Below are positions 6,854-13,847 of a stretch of DNA of 14,673 nucleotides, in pieces. The notes beneath the pieces were generated by a model. The model was given only the letters and a program-made list of their open reading frames with translations. It had not been told where the DNA came from and searched no databases. This DNA comes from CAMEON01 sp045602325 (GTDB taxonomy: Bacteria; Bacillota; Clostridia; Oscillospirales; CAG-272), in assembly GCA_045602325.1 (NCBI GenBank), contig JAZSBH010000029.1:1-14673 (forward strand). The letters run 5' to 3'. Each line of letters opens with the position of its first letter. Position 1 is the stretch's first letter. The position numbers and the translations under genes are program-made.

Positions 6854-8368
6854 ATGAATAAGGCCCGTATCCTCGCAGCTCTCCTCGCTCTCACCATGCT
6901 GGTCGGCAGCTTTGCCGCCTGTGGAACTCCCGTGGAGGAGCCATCCGTGACAGAAAGCAATACAGTCGGTGTTGCTGTGACCGAAACCGAAGCCGTGACC
7001 GAGCTCACCGACGATCTGCCCGACGACCTGAACTACGGCGGAGACAAGATCGTCATTCTCAGCCGCTACCGCGAGGGGTGGACTGCCGGCGAGATCGCCG
7101 TACCGGAGCTCATCAGTGACCCTGTCAACGATGCTGTCTTTGAGCGCAACAAGGCTGTCGAGGAACGGCTCGGCGTGGAGATCGTCAGTATCGAGGAGCC
7201 CGGTGACAGTGCCTACATCGTGACCGATAAGGCCTCCACTGCGGTCCATGCCGGCTCTCACGAGTATGACATACTGGCCGCCGCCTGCTACGTGGCCGTC
7301 AACGAGAGTCTCAACGGTATTTTTGCGGATATGCGGCAGTCTCTCTACATTGACTTCGACAAGCCCTGGTGGTCCCAGGGTTACAACGAGGTGGTGGAAT
7401 ACCAGGGCGCCCAGTTCTGCGGACTCAGCTCGGCTCTTCTGTCCCAGTACCGTTTCGCCTTCGTGACCCTGTTCAACAAGGATCTCTTTACAAACGTAGG
7501 TCAGCCCTTCCTTTACGAGGAGGTGGAGAACGGCACCTGGACTCTGGATAAGCAGATCTCCCTGATCCCTATTTTCCACAAGGATAACGGCAACGGCGTC
7601 CAGGACGAGGATGACGACATCTACGGTCTGGTCTCCTGCGACTACGTCAGCACCGATCCCTACTGGAGCTCCTGCATGGTGGATATCATCAAGAAGAACG
7701 CCGACGGAGATTATGAATTCGTCTTTGATTCGGGCAAGCTCCACGACGTCTGCGAGAAGGTTCTGACTCTCTTCTATGAGACAGACAATGGCACGTACGA
7801 CTACAAGATGGAGACCGAGAACACCGAGCAGTACAAGATCCGGGATATGTTCGCCCGCGGAGGTGCCGCCATGGCGACCATTCGTATTCTGGAGTTGGAA
7901 AACGATGCCATCCGCGGCATGGAGCAGGAGTTCGGTGTGGTTCCCATGCCTAAATACGACGAGAATCAGAAGGAGTACCGCACGCTGCTCCACGACCAGT
8001 TCACGGTTCTCTCGATCCTCACTACGGTGGATGACGAACGGCTCGACGAGGTAGGCGCTGTACTGGAGGCCATGGCCTCCATCAGCTACAAGACGGTTCG
8101 TCCTGCCTATTACGAGACCACTCTGCGTACCCAAATTGCCAAGGATCCTCAGTCAGCCGAGATGTTCGACATCATCATCGACAACATCTACATTGATGCA
8201 GGGATCATCTACACCAAGGCGCTTGAGACCTTTCACGACAAGTTCCGCAGAATCATAGGCTCCAAGGAAAACACGGTGGTTTCCGAATACAAGAAGGTCT
8301 CCATCACAGCCCAAAAGGCGCTGAATACCATGAGCCGACGCTTGGAGCGTGTCATAAACGGCCAATAA
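6854..8368 (+). CDS. Extracellular solute-binding lipoprotein, copy 1
   Basis: This 504-residue protein has a lipoprotein signal peptide: MNKAR, a hydrophobic core, and SFAAC with the lipidated Cys at residue 23. A Thr/Glu/Val-rich linker (about 25-56) leads to the binding domain. The mature part resembles the family 1-type ABC solute-binding proteins common in Clostridia (NYGGDKIVILSRYREGW, VEERLGV, an aromatic PWW motif at 171-173, and GVVPMPKYDE). These usually bind sugars or oligosaccharides for import. The start is the ATG at 6854, eight bases after GGAGG; an in-frame ATG at 6839 overlaps that ribosome site and is unlikely. A degenerate EF-hand/dockerin-like loop lies near 243-254. No permease or ATPase of an importer is adjacent, so the ligand and transporter are unknown. 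It is clearly paralogous to the next gene, roughly two thirds identical by eye. Confidence 0.88.
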   Translation: MNKARILAALLALTMLVGSFAACGTPVEEPSVTESNTVGVAVTETEAVTELTDDLPDDLNYGGDKIVILSRYREGWTAGEIAVPELISDPVNDAVFERNKAVEERLGVEIVSIEEPGDSAYIVTDKASTAVHAGSHEYDILAAACYVAVNESLNGIFADMRQSLYIDFDKPWWSQGYNEVVEYQGAQFCGLSSALLSQYRFAFVTLFNKDLFTNVGQPFLYEEVENGTWTLDKQISLIPIFHKDNGNGVQDEDDDIYGLVSCDYVSTDPYWSSCMVDIIKKNADGDYEFVFDSGKLHDVCEKVLTLFYETDNGTYDYKMETENTEQYKIRDMFARGGAAMATIRILELENDAIRGMEQEFGVVPMPKYDENQKEYRTLLHDQFTVLSILTTVDDERLDEVGAVLEAMASISYKTVRPAYYETTLRTQIAKDPQSAEMFDIIIDNIYIDAGIIYTKALETFHDKFRRIIGSKENTVVSEYKKVSITAQKALNTMSRRLERVINGQ

Positions 8369-8379
8369 CGTGTCTACGC

Positions 8380-8409
8380 AAAGCCTCACCAAGGGTGGGG
8401 CTTTCGTTT
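8380..8409 (+). terminator. Rho-independent terminator after lipoprotein gene 1
   Basis: An 11-pair stem (8380-8390 with 8394-8404, one G-T wobble) encloses a three-base AAG loop and runs into CTTTCGTTTAT. It begins 12 bases after the stop codon, so the first lipoprotein gene is a single-gene transcript. Confidence 0.8.
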
Positions 8410-8454
8410 ATCAAAAAAGGTAAATCGGTTATTGGGAGAAAAAGCCAAATATCC

Positions 8455-8484
8455 TTGACAACCCACCTCCATTTATGGTATAAT
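8455..8484 (+). promoter_or_regulatory. Promoter of the second solute-binding lipoprotein gene
   Basis: TTGACA (8455-8460), an 18-base spacer and TATAAT (8479-8484) with TGG before the -10 box are again a perfect extended consensus. Bases 8479-8493 (TATAATGAATCATCA) are identical to 6806-6820 of the first promoter, so the promoter was probably duplicated with the gene. Confidence 0.85.
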
Positions 8485-8494
8485 GAATCATCAA

Positions 8495-8510
8495 GGTAAG
8501 TCTATTTACC
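8495..8510 (+). promoter_or_regulatory. 5' leader hairpin of the second lipoprotein mRNA
   Basis: GGTAA (8495-8499) pairs with TTACC (8506-8510) around a GTCTAT loop. It sits close to the predicted 5' end and seven bases before GGAGG, like the hairpin of the first copy, though the paired bases have changed on both sides. Confidence 0.5.
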
Positions 8511-8528
8511 AACACTGGAGGAAAGATT

Positions 8529-10040
8529 ATGAACAAGACCCGTTTTATGGCGGCACTCCTTGCGTCCCTCATGCTGCTGGGTACCTTTGCATCCTGTGGC
8601 GAGGTGGTTGAGACTCCCGAGTCCACTCCCGTCGGCACCCAAGCCGATGCTGCCGTTACCGAAGTCGAAACCGAGCTGACCGACGCTCTGCCCGACAATC
8701 TGAATTACGGAGACGATGAGATCACCATCATCAGCCGCTACCGCGAGGGCTGGACCTCGGGTGAGATCGCCGTTCCCGAGCTGAAGGGCGAAGACGTCAA
8801 CGACGCCGTTTACGAGCGAAACAAGGCCGTGGAGGAGCGCCTCGGAGTCAAGATCATCAGCATTGAAGAGAACAACAACGACCCCGGTGTGGTGACCAAC
8901 AAGGTAGCCACGGCCGTCAAGGCAGGCACCCACGAGTACGACATCATGGCGGCCGCCTGCTACATGGCGGTCAACGAGTCCCTCAACGGTACCTTTGCCG
9001 ACCTGCGCCAGACCGAGTATCTGGACTTTGAGAAACCTTGGTGGTCCCAGGGCTTCAACGAGGTAGTGGAATATCACGGTGCCCAGTACGCGGTCACCGG
9101 CTCCATGCTCCTGTCCATGTATCGCTTCGCCTTCGTAACCGTTTTCAACAAGGATCTGTTCACCAACGCCAACCAGACCTTCCTCTACGAGTACGTGGAG
9201 AACGGCACCTGGACCCTGGATAAGCAGATCGAGCTGGTCCCCCTGTTCCATCAGGACAACGGTAACGGCAAGCAGGACGAGGAGGGCGACATCTACGGCC
9301 TCATCAGCAACGACTACATCAGCGTAGACCCCTACTGGAGTGCCTGCATGGTGGATATCATCCAGAAGAATAACGACGGCGACTACGAGCTGGTCTTTGA
9401 TTCGGGCAAGCTCCACGACGTGGCCGAAAAGACCATCCATCTCTTCTACAACACCGACGACGCCATGTACAACATCAAGCACTACGGTCTGGATGACGAG
9501 CAGAACGACATCCGCGATATGTTCTCCGAGGGCTTGGGCGCTATGGCTACCCTCCGCATCATGGAGCTGGAGAACGGCTCCATCCGAAACATGGAGCAGA
9601 AGTTCGGCGTGGTTCCCATGCCCAAGTACGACGAGGCACAGAACGGCTACCGCACCTTGCTCCACGACCAGTTCACGGTTATCTGCATTCCCACCACCGT
9701 CACGGATGAGCGTCTCGACGAAATGAGTGCCGTGCTGGAAGCTCTGAGCTCCATGAGCTACAAGACCGTCAAGCCCGCCTACTACGAGACCACCCTGCGT
9801 ACCAAGATCGCCCAGGATCCCCAATCCGCGGAAATGATGGATGTTATCATCGACAATATCTACATTGATGCCGGCATCATTTATACCAACGCGCTCTCCA
9901 GCTTCCATGACAAATTCCGTCAGATCATGGGAACCGGCAAGAATAGCGTGACCTCCCAGTACAAGTCGGTATCCAGAATGGCCGCCAAGTCTCTGATCCG
10001 AATGATCGAGAAGCTGGATACGATCGTAGACGGCGAATAA
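8529..10040 (+). CDS. Extracellular solute-binding lipoprotein, copy 2
   Basis: This 503-residue paralogue of the preceding gene has the same layout: signal peptide with the lipobox TFASC and Cys23, an acidic/Thr-rich linker, then the solute-binding domain with NYGDDEITIISRYREGW, EKPWWSQGF and GVVPMPKYDE. The ATG at 8529 follows GGAGG by seven bases. Similarity to copy 1 runs from the promoter through the signal peptide to the C-terminus, so this is a whole-gene tandem duplication. Long blocks are identical (for example DIYG, WTLDKQI, YYETTLRT, DNIYIDAGIIYT). The largest differences are in the linker, around residues 115-125, and near 315-330, which may mark surface or ligand differences. As for copy 1, the ligand is unknown and no transporter membrane subunit is encoded nearby. 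Confidence 0.88.
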   Translation: MNKTRFMAALLASLMLLGTFASCGEVVETPESTPVGTQADAAVTEVETELTDALPDNLNYGDDEITIISRYREGWTSGEIAVPELKGEDVNDAVYERNKAVEERLGVKIISIEENNNDPGVVTNKVATAVKAGTHEYDIMAAACYMAVNESLNGTFADLRQTEYLDFEKPWWSQGFNEVVEYHGAQYAVTGSMLLSMYRFAFVTVFNKDLFTNANQTFLYEYVENGTWTLDKQIELVPLFHQDNGNGKQDEEGDIYGLISNDYISVDPYWSACMVDIIQKNNDGDYELVFDSGKLHDVAEKTIHLFYNTDDAMYNIKHYGLDDEQNDIRDMFSEGLGAMATLRIMELENGSIRNMEQKFGVVPMPKYDEAQNGYRTLLHDQFTVICIPTTVTDERLDEMSAVLEALSSMSYKTVKPAYYETTLRTKIAQDPQSAEMMDVIIDNIYIDAGIIYTNALSSFHDKFRQIMGTGKNSVTSQYKSVSRMAAKSLIRMIEKLDTIVDGE

Positions 10041-10062
10041 TTCCCTCCCTCCCCGCACACTC

Positions 10063-10096
10063 AAGGCGGCTCACACTTTCGTGAGCCGCCTTTTTT
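10063..10096 (+). terminator. Rho-independent terminator after lipoprotein gene 2
   Basis: A perfect 12-pair GC-rich stem (10063-10074 with 10081-10092), loop ACTTTC, and six Ts (10091-10096) make a textbook terminator. It isolates the lipoprotein gene from the GntR operon. Confidence 0.93.
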
Positions 10097-10160
10097 AAGC
10101 CATATAGCATAAACCATCCTACCTGTATCTGTGCATTATCACAATTTTTTGAAAACCCTA

Positions 10161-10200
10161 TTGACAAACCCCTCGCCATGGTGTATCATTGGATTAACAC
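10161..10200 (+). promoter_or_regulatory. Promoter and possible operator of the GntR/ABC operon
   Basis: TTGACA (10161-10166), a 17-base spacer and TATCAT (10184-10189) form a good SigA promoter. An imperfect inverted repeat GTGT-N12-ACAC (10181-10200) covers the -10 box and start site. The word GTGTATC recurs at 10181-10187, 10214-10220 and 10254-10260. GntR/YtrA-type repressors usually control their own operon, so this is the natural place for its operator; the operator part is inference. Confidence 0.65.
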
Positions 10201-10223
10201 AATAGAACAGGAGGTGTATCCCC

Positions 10224-10628
10224 GTGGCCTGGCACTTTACGTCCCGAGCCCCCGTGTATCTGCAGATCGTCAGCCGTATCCGCGCCGATATTCTCAGCGG
10301 GGTATACAAAGCCGACGAACAGATCCCGTCCGTACGGCAACTGGCCTTTGAGGCCGGCGTCAACCCCAACACCATGCAGAGAGCCTTCGCAGCACTGGAG
10401 GCCGAACAGTTATTCGTCACCCGCGGCACGGTAGGACGTTTCATTACCACCGACACCGCCGTGCTGGACAAAGCCCGCGAGACCCTGCGTCGCGAGACCG
10501 TCGCTCGCCTCGTGGAGGAGGCGCAGACGGTGGGCATGAACCCCGGCGAGCTGATCGAGGCGATCCGTACTTACGTCCAAGACCATCCCCATTCCGATAC
10601 CGACACGAAAGGAGTGAATCCCCTATGA
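10224..10628 (+). CDS. GntR-family (YtrA-type) transcriptional regulator
   Basis: This 134-residue DNA-binding protein has an N-terminal winged helix-turn-helix (about 10-75) with the GntR hallmarks PVYLQIVSRIRADILSG, the recognition region IPSVRQLAFEAGVNPNTMQRAF and the wing GTVGRF. The C-terminal part (about 80-120) is only a short helical dimerisation region with no ligand-binding domain, which is typical of the YtrA subfamily. Such regulators repress an adjacent ABC transporter operon, and the next gene is an ABC ATPase. The start codon is GTG at 10224, chosen because AGGAGGTG (10209-10216) lies exactly seven bases upstream. The stop overlaps the next ATG (ATGA), indicating translational coupling. 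The inducing signal cannot be read from sequence. Confidence 0.94.
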   Translation: MAWHFTSRAPVYLQIVSRIRADILSGVYKADEQIPSVRQLAFEAGVNPNTMQRAFAALEAEQLFVTRGTVGRFITTDTAVLDKARETLRRETVARLVEEAQTVGMNPGELIEAIRTYVQDHPHSDTDTKGVNPL

Positions 10629-11344
10629 GCACACCCGTTCTCACCTGTACCAACCTCAACAAGAGCTACACCGCAGGAAAGCCGGTTCTGCATAACCTGA
10701 ACATTTCCCTGTCGGGCGGCAAGATCGTGGGACTTTTGGGTCCCAACGGCTGTGGTAAGTCCACCCTGCTCAAGCTGATCTCGGGCATCCTGGTACCCGA
10801 CAGTGGTTCCATCGAGATCTGCGGCGTCCCCCAAAGCGAGGAGACCAACGCCTATATCTCCTACCTCCCCGAGCGCACCTACTTCAATTCCTGGATGCGC
10901 GTGGAGGAGCTCATCACCTATTTCCGCGAGTTCTTCCCCGACTTCGACGAGACCTGCGCTCGCAAAATGCTGGCAGACCTCTCCATTGACACGACTATGA
11001 AACTCCGTTCCCTTTCCAAAGGCAACAAGGAGAAGGTACAGCTGGTGCTGGTCATGTCCCGCAAAGCCAAGCTCTACCTCTTGGATGAGCCCATCGGCGG
11101 CGTTGACCCCGCGGCCAGAGATTACATCCTCTCCACCATCATCGGCAATTACAGTCCCGACGCCGCCGTCATCATCACCACCCACCTGATCTACGACATA
11201 GAACCCGTACTGGATGAATTCGCCTTCATGGGCTACGGTGGGCAGATCCTGCTCTCCGGCATCGCCGATGAGGTGCGTGAGGAACGGGGCAAGACTTTGG
11301 ACGAATTGTTCCGGGAGGTATTCAAATGCTCAAGAAATGCTTAA
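10625..11344 (+). CDS. ABC transporter ATP-binding protein
   Basis: This 239-residue cytoplasmic ATPase energises the permease encoded next. Motifs in order are Walker A GPNGCGKST (39-47), a Q-loop region reading YLPERTYF with Glu where many ABC proteins have Gln, a divergent signature LSKGNKEK (130-137), Walker B LYLLDEP (150-156), D-loop GGVDP and the H-loop histidine at 187 (TTH). This pattern fits the exporter-type ATPases found beside YtrA-type regulators in Bacillota, linked to drug, bacteriocin or cell-envelope stress responses. It overlaps the GntR gene by 4 bases and the permease gene by 19 bases, so all three are probably translated together. The substrate is unknown. Confidence 0.94.
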   Translation: MSTPVLTCTNLNKSYTAGKPVLHNLNISLSGGKIVGLLGPNGCGKSTLLKLISGILVPDSGSIEICGVPQSEETNAYISYLPERTYFNSWMRVEELITYFREFFPDFDETCARKMLADLSIDTTMKLRSLSKGNKEKVQLVLVMSRKAKLYLLDEPIGGVDPAARDYILSTIIGNYSPDAAVIITTHLIYDIEPVLDEFAFMGYGGQILLSGIADEVREERGKTLDELFREVFKCSRNA

Positions 11345-12189
11345 AATACGACCTACAGGCTATCGGCCGCATCTGGTGGATACTGGGCGTGTCCATGATG
11401 GGTGCATCGCTGGTGATTGCTTTGGGTTTCCGTGTCTTCTTCCAGGCGATCGTATCGCCCGATGCCGACGGCTTTTTATCCGTCCTTGCCGTCTTTGGCA
11501 TGCTGGTTGCCATCCCCTGTATCATCGCTATGTTCGCAGGACTGACCGTCAGCGTGATCCTGGTCTACTGGCGAACCTACACCCATTTCTATACCGACGA
11601 AGGCTACCTGACCTTCACCCTGCCCGTGAAGCGCTCGACCCTGTATCTCTCCAAGGTACTGACCGCCACAATCGTCGAAACCGCTACCATGCTGATCTTT
11701 ATTTTGGGAATCGGCCTCATTCTGCTTATTGCACCGCCCACCACGGGCGGCGGGATCATCAATCCCATGATATACAACGGCATCGGCACCTTACTTGCAA
11801 GCGCGTGGGAGGGCGTGGGGGCTTGGCTCCTCGTTTGGATCGTCGCCTTTATTCCCGTATTGTTTTTACTCCAGCTTTCCGCATCGGGACTTGTATTCCT
11901 GTGCATGACCATCGGCTCGGTGATCGCCAAGAAGCACAAGTTACTTGCCGCCATCGGTATCTATTACGGCTTCACGGCAGTGGTCTCCTTCGTCAGTCAA
12001 TTTATTTCCTATTTCCTGTCAGCGGGGATCATCAGCGTGATCATGACTGCCATCCGAGGCGGCACTGTCATTATGGGTATCACCATCACCTCTGTCATTC
12101 TGATTGCAGGACTTCTCATTGCCTGTATCGCCGCAGTCCTGCATTTCATCACGGTTCATCTGCTTGAGAAGAAGCTCAACCTAGCGTAA
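11326..12189 (+). CDS. ABC-2-type transporter permease
   Basis: This 287-residue integral membrane protein has about six predicted helices, near 17-43, 50-82, 112-135, 163-197, 205-231 and 248-277. The conserved cytoplasmic segment YTDEGYLTFTLPVKRSTLYLSKVL (89-112, read with breaks) is typical of ABC-2-like permeases paired with YtrA-type regulators in Clostridia. It presumably forms a homodimer with two copies of the upstream ATPase. The ATG at 11326 follows GGGAGGT at a suitable distance and lies within the end of the ATPase gene. Export rather than import is inferred from the family and from the absence of a binding protein in this operon. Confidence 0.88.
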   Translation: MLKKCLKYDLQAIGRIWWILGVSMMGASLVIALGFRVFFQAIVSPDADGFLSVLAVFGMLVAIPCIIAMFAGLTVSVILVYWRTYTHFYTDEGYLTFTLPVKRSTLYLSKVLTATIVETATMLIFILGIGLILLIAPPTTGGGIINPMIYNGIGTLLASAWEGVGAWLLVWIVAFIPVLFLLQLSASGLVFLCMTIGSVIAKKHKLLAAIGIYYGFTAVVSFVSQFISYFLSAGIISVIMTAIRGGTVIMGITITSVILIAGLLIACIAAVLHFITVHLLEKKLNLA

Positions 12190-12210
12190 AGCGTTAAGGA
12201 GGATAAGACT

Positions 12211-13239
12211 ATGAAACATACTGAAAAATACACGTTCATCCTTCGCTCGCTGACCCTGTTGCTCGCCCTGGCGCTGATGCTCGGCTGTGCTTCCTTGACC
12301 GCCTTTGCCCAAGACGAGGCCGATACCGAGGCCAGTCCCTACGTGACCTGGACCCATAGCGGCCCTCTCAAGGGCTATGATCCCACCACGGAGAAGACCT
12401 ATTCCTACAGTGTCGTCCAGAGTATCTCGTCGCGCCTTCGCTTCATGCCCGATCGCTATTATCAATATGCCAATCCCGCCAATATGCTGGATACGGACTA
12501 TACCGTCACGGCACCCTACCATTTTTCGGAATTTCTTTTATTGGATGACGGCACCCTGATGGCCACCAACAGCGGCAAGAAAACCTTGACCAATCTTCCC
12601 ACCTACCGCGGCGGCTTCACCAGCTACCGTCTGGTGGACGGCTCCATGTACAGTACAGTCAGCGAGGATTCTTTCCGCCGGATCGCCAACACCTACGGCA
12701 AACAACGGCAAGAGCACACCCTCTTCTCCCTGCGCGAAGCCACCTACTATACCGTTCTGGGCTTTGACGAGGACGGTTGGTTCGGCGTTCCCGTAGCCTT
12801 CATCTTTGAAATGGAGGACGGACTCTACTACGCCGACGCAACCCGCCTCACCGATGACTGCTTCGACGAGGAAGGCGGTCTGCGTCCCAAGAGCGGTGTG
12901 ACGCTGGGGCTTTACCCACTTGACGAGGAGGTCACCGACGAGGCTTACGATCTGATCAAGGAAATCTCCTTCCAGATCCCCACCTACACCTATGAGGACG
13001 GTTCCTCCATGCTGGGCGACCTCCTGGGCACCCCCGATTCTGCCACGACGGGTATGATGTACGCCACAGTCATCACCCTGGGGCTTGTGCTCCCCATCGC
13101 CCCCATCACCCTGGGTCTGTGCCTGCCCCACTCCAAAAAGATGGGGTATAAGAAGCGCTGGTATCTTCTGACCGCCATGGGCGGTGCCTGGTTCTTACTG
13201 GGTCTGCTCGTGCTGATTTTGACGGTTGTCTCTCTGTGA
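12211..13239 (+). CDS. Unrecognised exported protein with C-terminal membrane hairpin
   Basis: I do not recognise this 342-residue protein. It begins with a signal peptide (1-33) with a likely signal peptidase I site after AFA, before QDE. A Cys at 26 (MLGC) is a poor lipobox. The extracellular part (about 34-278) is rich in Tyr, Asp, Thr and Gly and has no catalytic motif I can name. Two hydrophobic segments (about 281-305 and 317-340) joined by a basic loop (HSKKMGYKKR) anchor the C-terminus, with the loop in the cytoplasm. The ATG at 12211 follows AAGGAGGA, 21 bases after the permease stop, and no promoter or terminator intervenes. It is therefore probably the fourth gene of the GntR/ABC operon and may sense or escort the transported compound; that role is inference. 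Confidence 0.82.
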   Translation: MKHTEKYTFILRSLTLLLALALMLGCASLTAFAQDEADTEASPYVTWTHSGPLKGYDPTTEKTYSYSVVQSISSRLRFMPDRYYQYANPANMLDTDYTVTAPYHFSEFLLLDDGTLMATNSGKKTLTNLPTYRGGFTSYRLVDGSMYSTVSEDSFRRIANTYGKQRQEHTLFSLREATYYTVLGFDEDGWFGVPVAFIFEMEDGLYYADATRLTDDCFDEEGGLRPKSGVTLGLYPLDEEVTDEAYDLIKEISFQIPTYTYEDGSSMLGDLLGTPDSATTGMMYATVITLGLVLPIAPITLGLCLPHSKKMGYKKRWYLLTAMGGAWFLLGLLVLILTVVSL

Positions 13240-13264
13240 TCCAAGCTTATTTTTCCCGCAAAAG

Positions 13265-13290
13265 CGCCCCTTGCCTGTTGGCAAGGGGCG
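13265..13290. terminator. Terminator between convergent genes
   Basis: A perfect 11-pair stem (13265-13275 with 13280-13290) with a TGTT loop lies between the convergent operons. On the minus strand it is followed by C-TTTT, a usable U-tract for the gene ending at 13309. On the plus strand it is followed by TAACTTTAT, which is weaker. It probably serves both transcripts, more efficiently on the minus strand. Confidence 0.8.
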
Positions 13291-13308
13291 TAACTTTATG
13301 GGATTGAT

Positions 13309-13839
13309 TCATTCACATCCAAAGGCCAAACAGTACCGTGCCCGGTCATCGTTGTCGGTCCACTCAAATTCATGGGTGAAAACAATCACCCAATCCAAGG
13401 TGGTATCAAACACATACAGCTCCTCGGGAAGGGTCAATTCCACGGATGACTCGGTGAAAATACGGGATGACTCATTCCATTCGTATTCGATGCGGTCGGC
13501 CAATTCTCGCGGGTCAACTACGGCCACGTAATCGTAGATCCTACGACCTTTATATAGCAGACCGCCCGCCTTACCCGACGCGTCGGATTCCGACAGAAAC
13601 AGCACCTTCCCCTGCCGCTGTCGCAAAAGAGTCAGGGCACGGTCAAAGTCTGTCTCCCATTCATGGGACATTTTATCCCACAGAAGGGCTATTTCATACC
13701 AACGGTCAAAGCTAATCAATTTTTCCGTATGATGAACCCAATCGGGATACGCAATGGCAAATTCTTCTTTATCCAGCACAAAAGCCTCGATGAAATCCCG
13801 CCGCATGACCTCGGGCAGGACGAACAACTCCATCTTCAT
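13309..13839 (-). CDS. Small unrecognised cytosolic protein
   Basis: This 176-residue protein has no signal peptide or membrane segment and I cannot assign a family. It is rich in acidic and aromatic residues, with segments such as FDRWYEIALLWDKMSHEWE near 45-63 and a C-terminal ELYVFDTTLDWVIVFTHEFEW with the look of a compact alpha/beta fold. I chose the ATG at 13839, which has a modest GAGG ribosome site. A GTG at 13851, adding four residues, overlaps the upstream stop (GTGA) and is an alternative. It lies directly behind the UPF0316 gene with no promoter between, so the two are co-transcribed, and the 13265-13290 hairpin terminates it. Its role is unknown. Confidence 0.75.
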   Translation of the reverse strand: MKMELFVLPEVMRRDFIEAFVLDKEEFAIAYPDWVHHTEKLISFDRWYEIALLWDKMSHEWETDFDRALTLLRQRQGKVLFLSESDASGKAGGLLYKGRRIYDYVAVVDPRELADRIEYEWNESSRIFTESSVELTLPEELYVFDTTLDWVIVFTHEFEWTDNDDRARYCLAFGCE

Positions 13840-13847
13840 GGATTGCC

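Noticed and set aside
8502..10064. Open frame of 520 codons on the minus strand, opposite lipoprotein gene 2 (a similar 438-codon frame lies opposite copy 1 at 6818-8134)
   Set aside because: They mirror genuine lipoprotein genes that have signal peptides, promoters and terminators. The antisense products are Gly/Val/His/Asp-rich without domain motifs, as expected from biased codon use.
11214..12167. A 317-codon plus-strand frame overlapping the permease gene
   Set aside because: It is an Arg/His-rich out-of-frame product. The permease frame has six hydrophobic helices, a proper ribosome site and operon spacing.
12286..12290. Lipobox in the exported protein (Cys26)
   Set aside because: MLGC lacks the usual small residue at -2, and a better signal peptidase I site (AFA before QDE) follows seven residues later.
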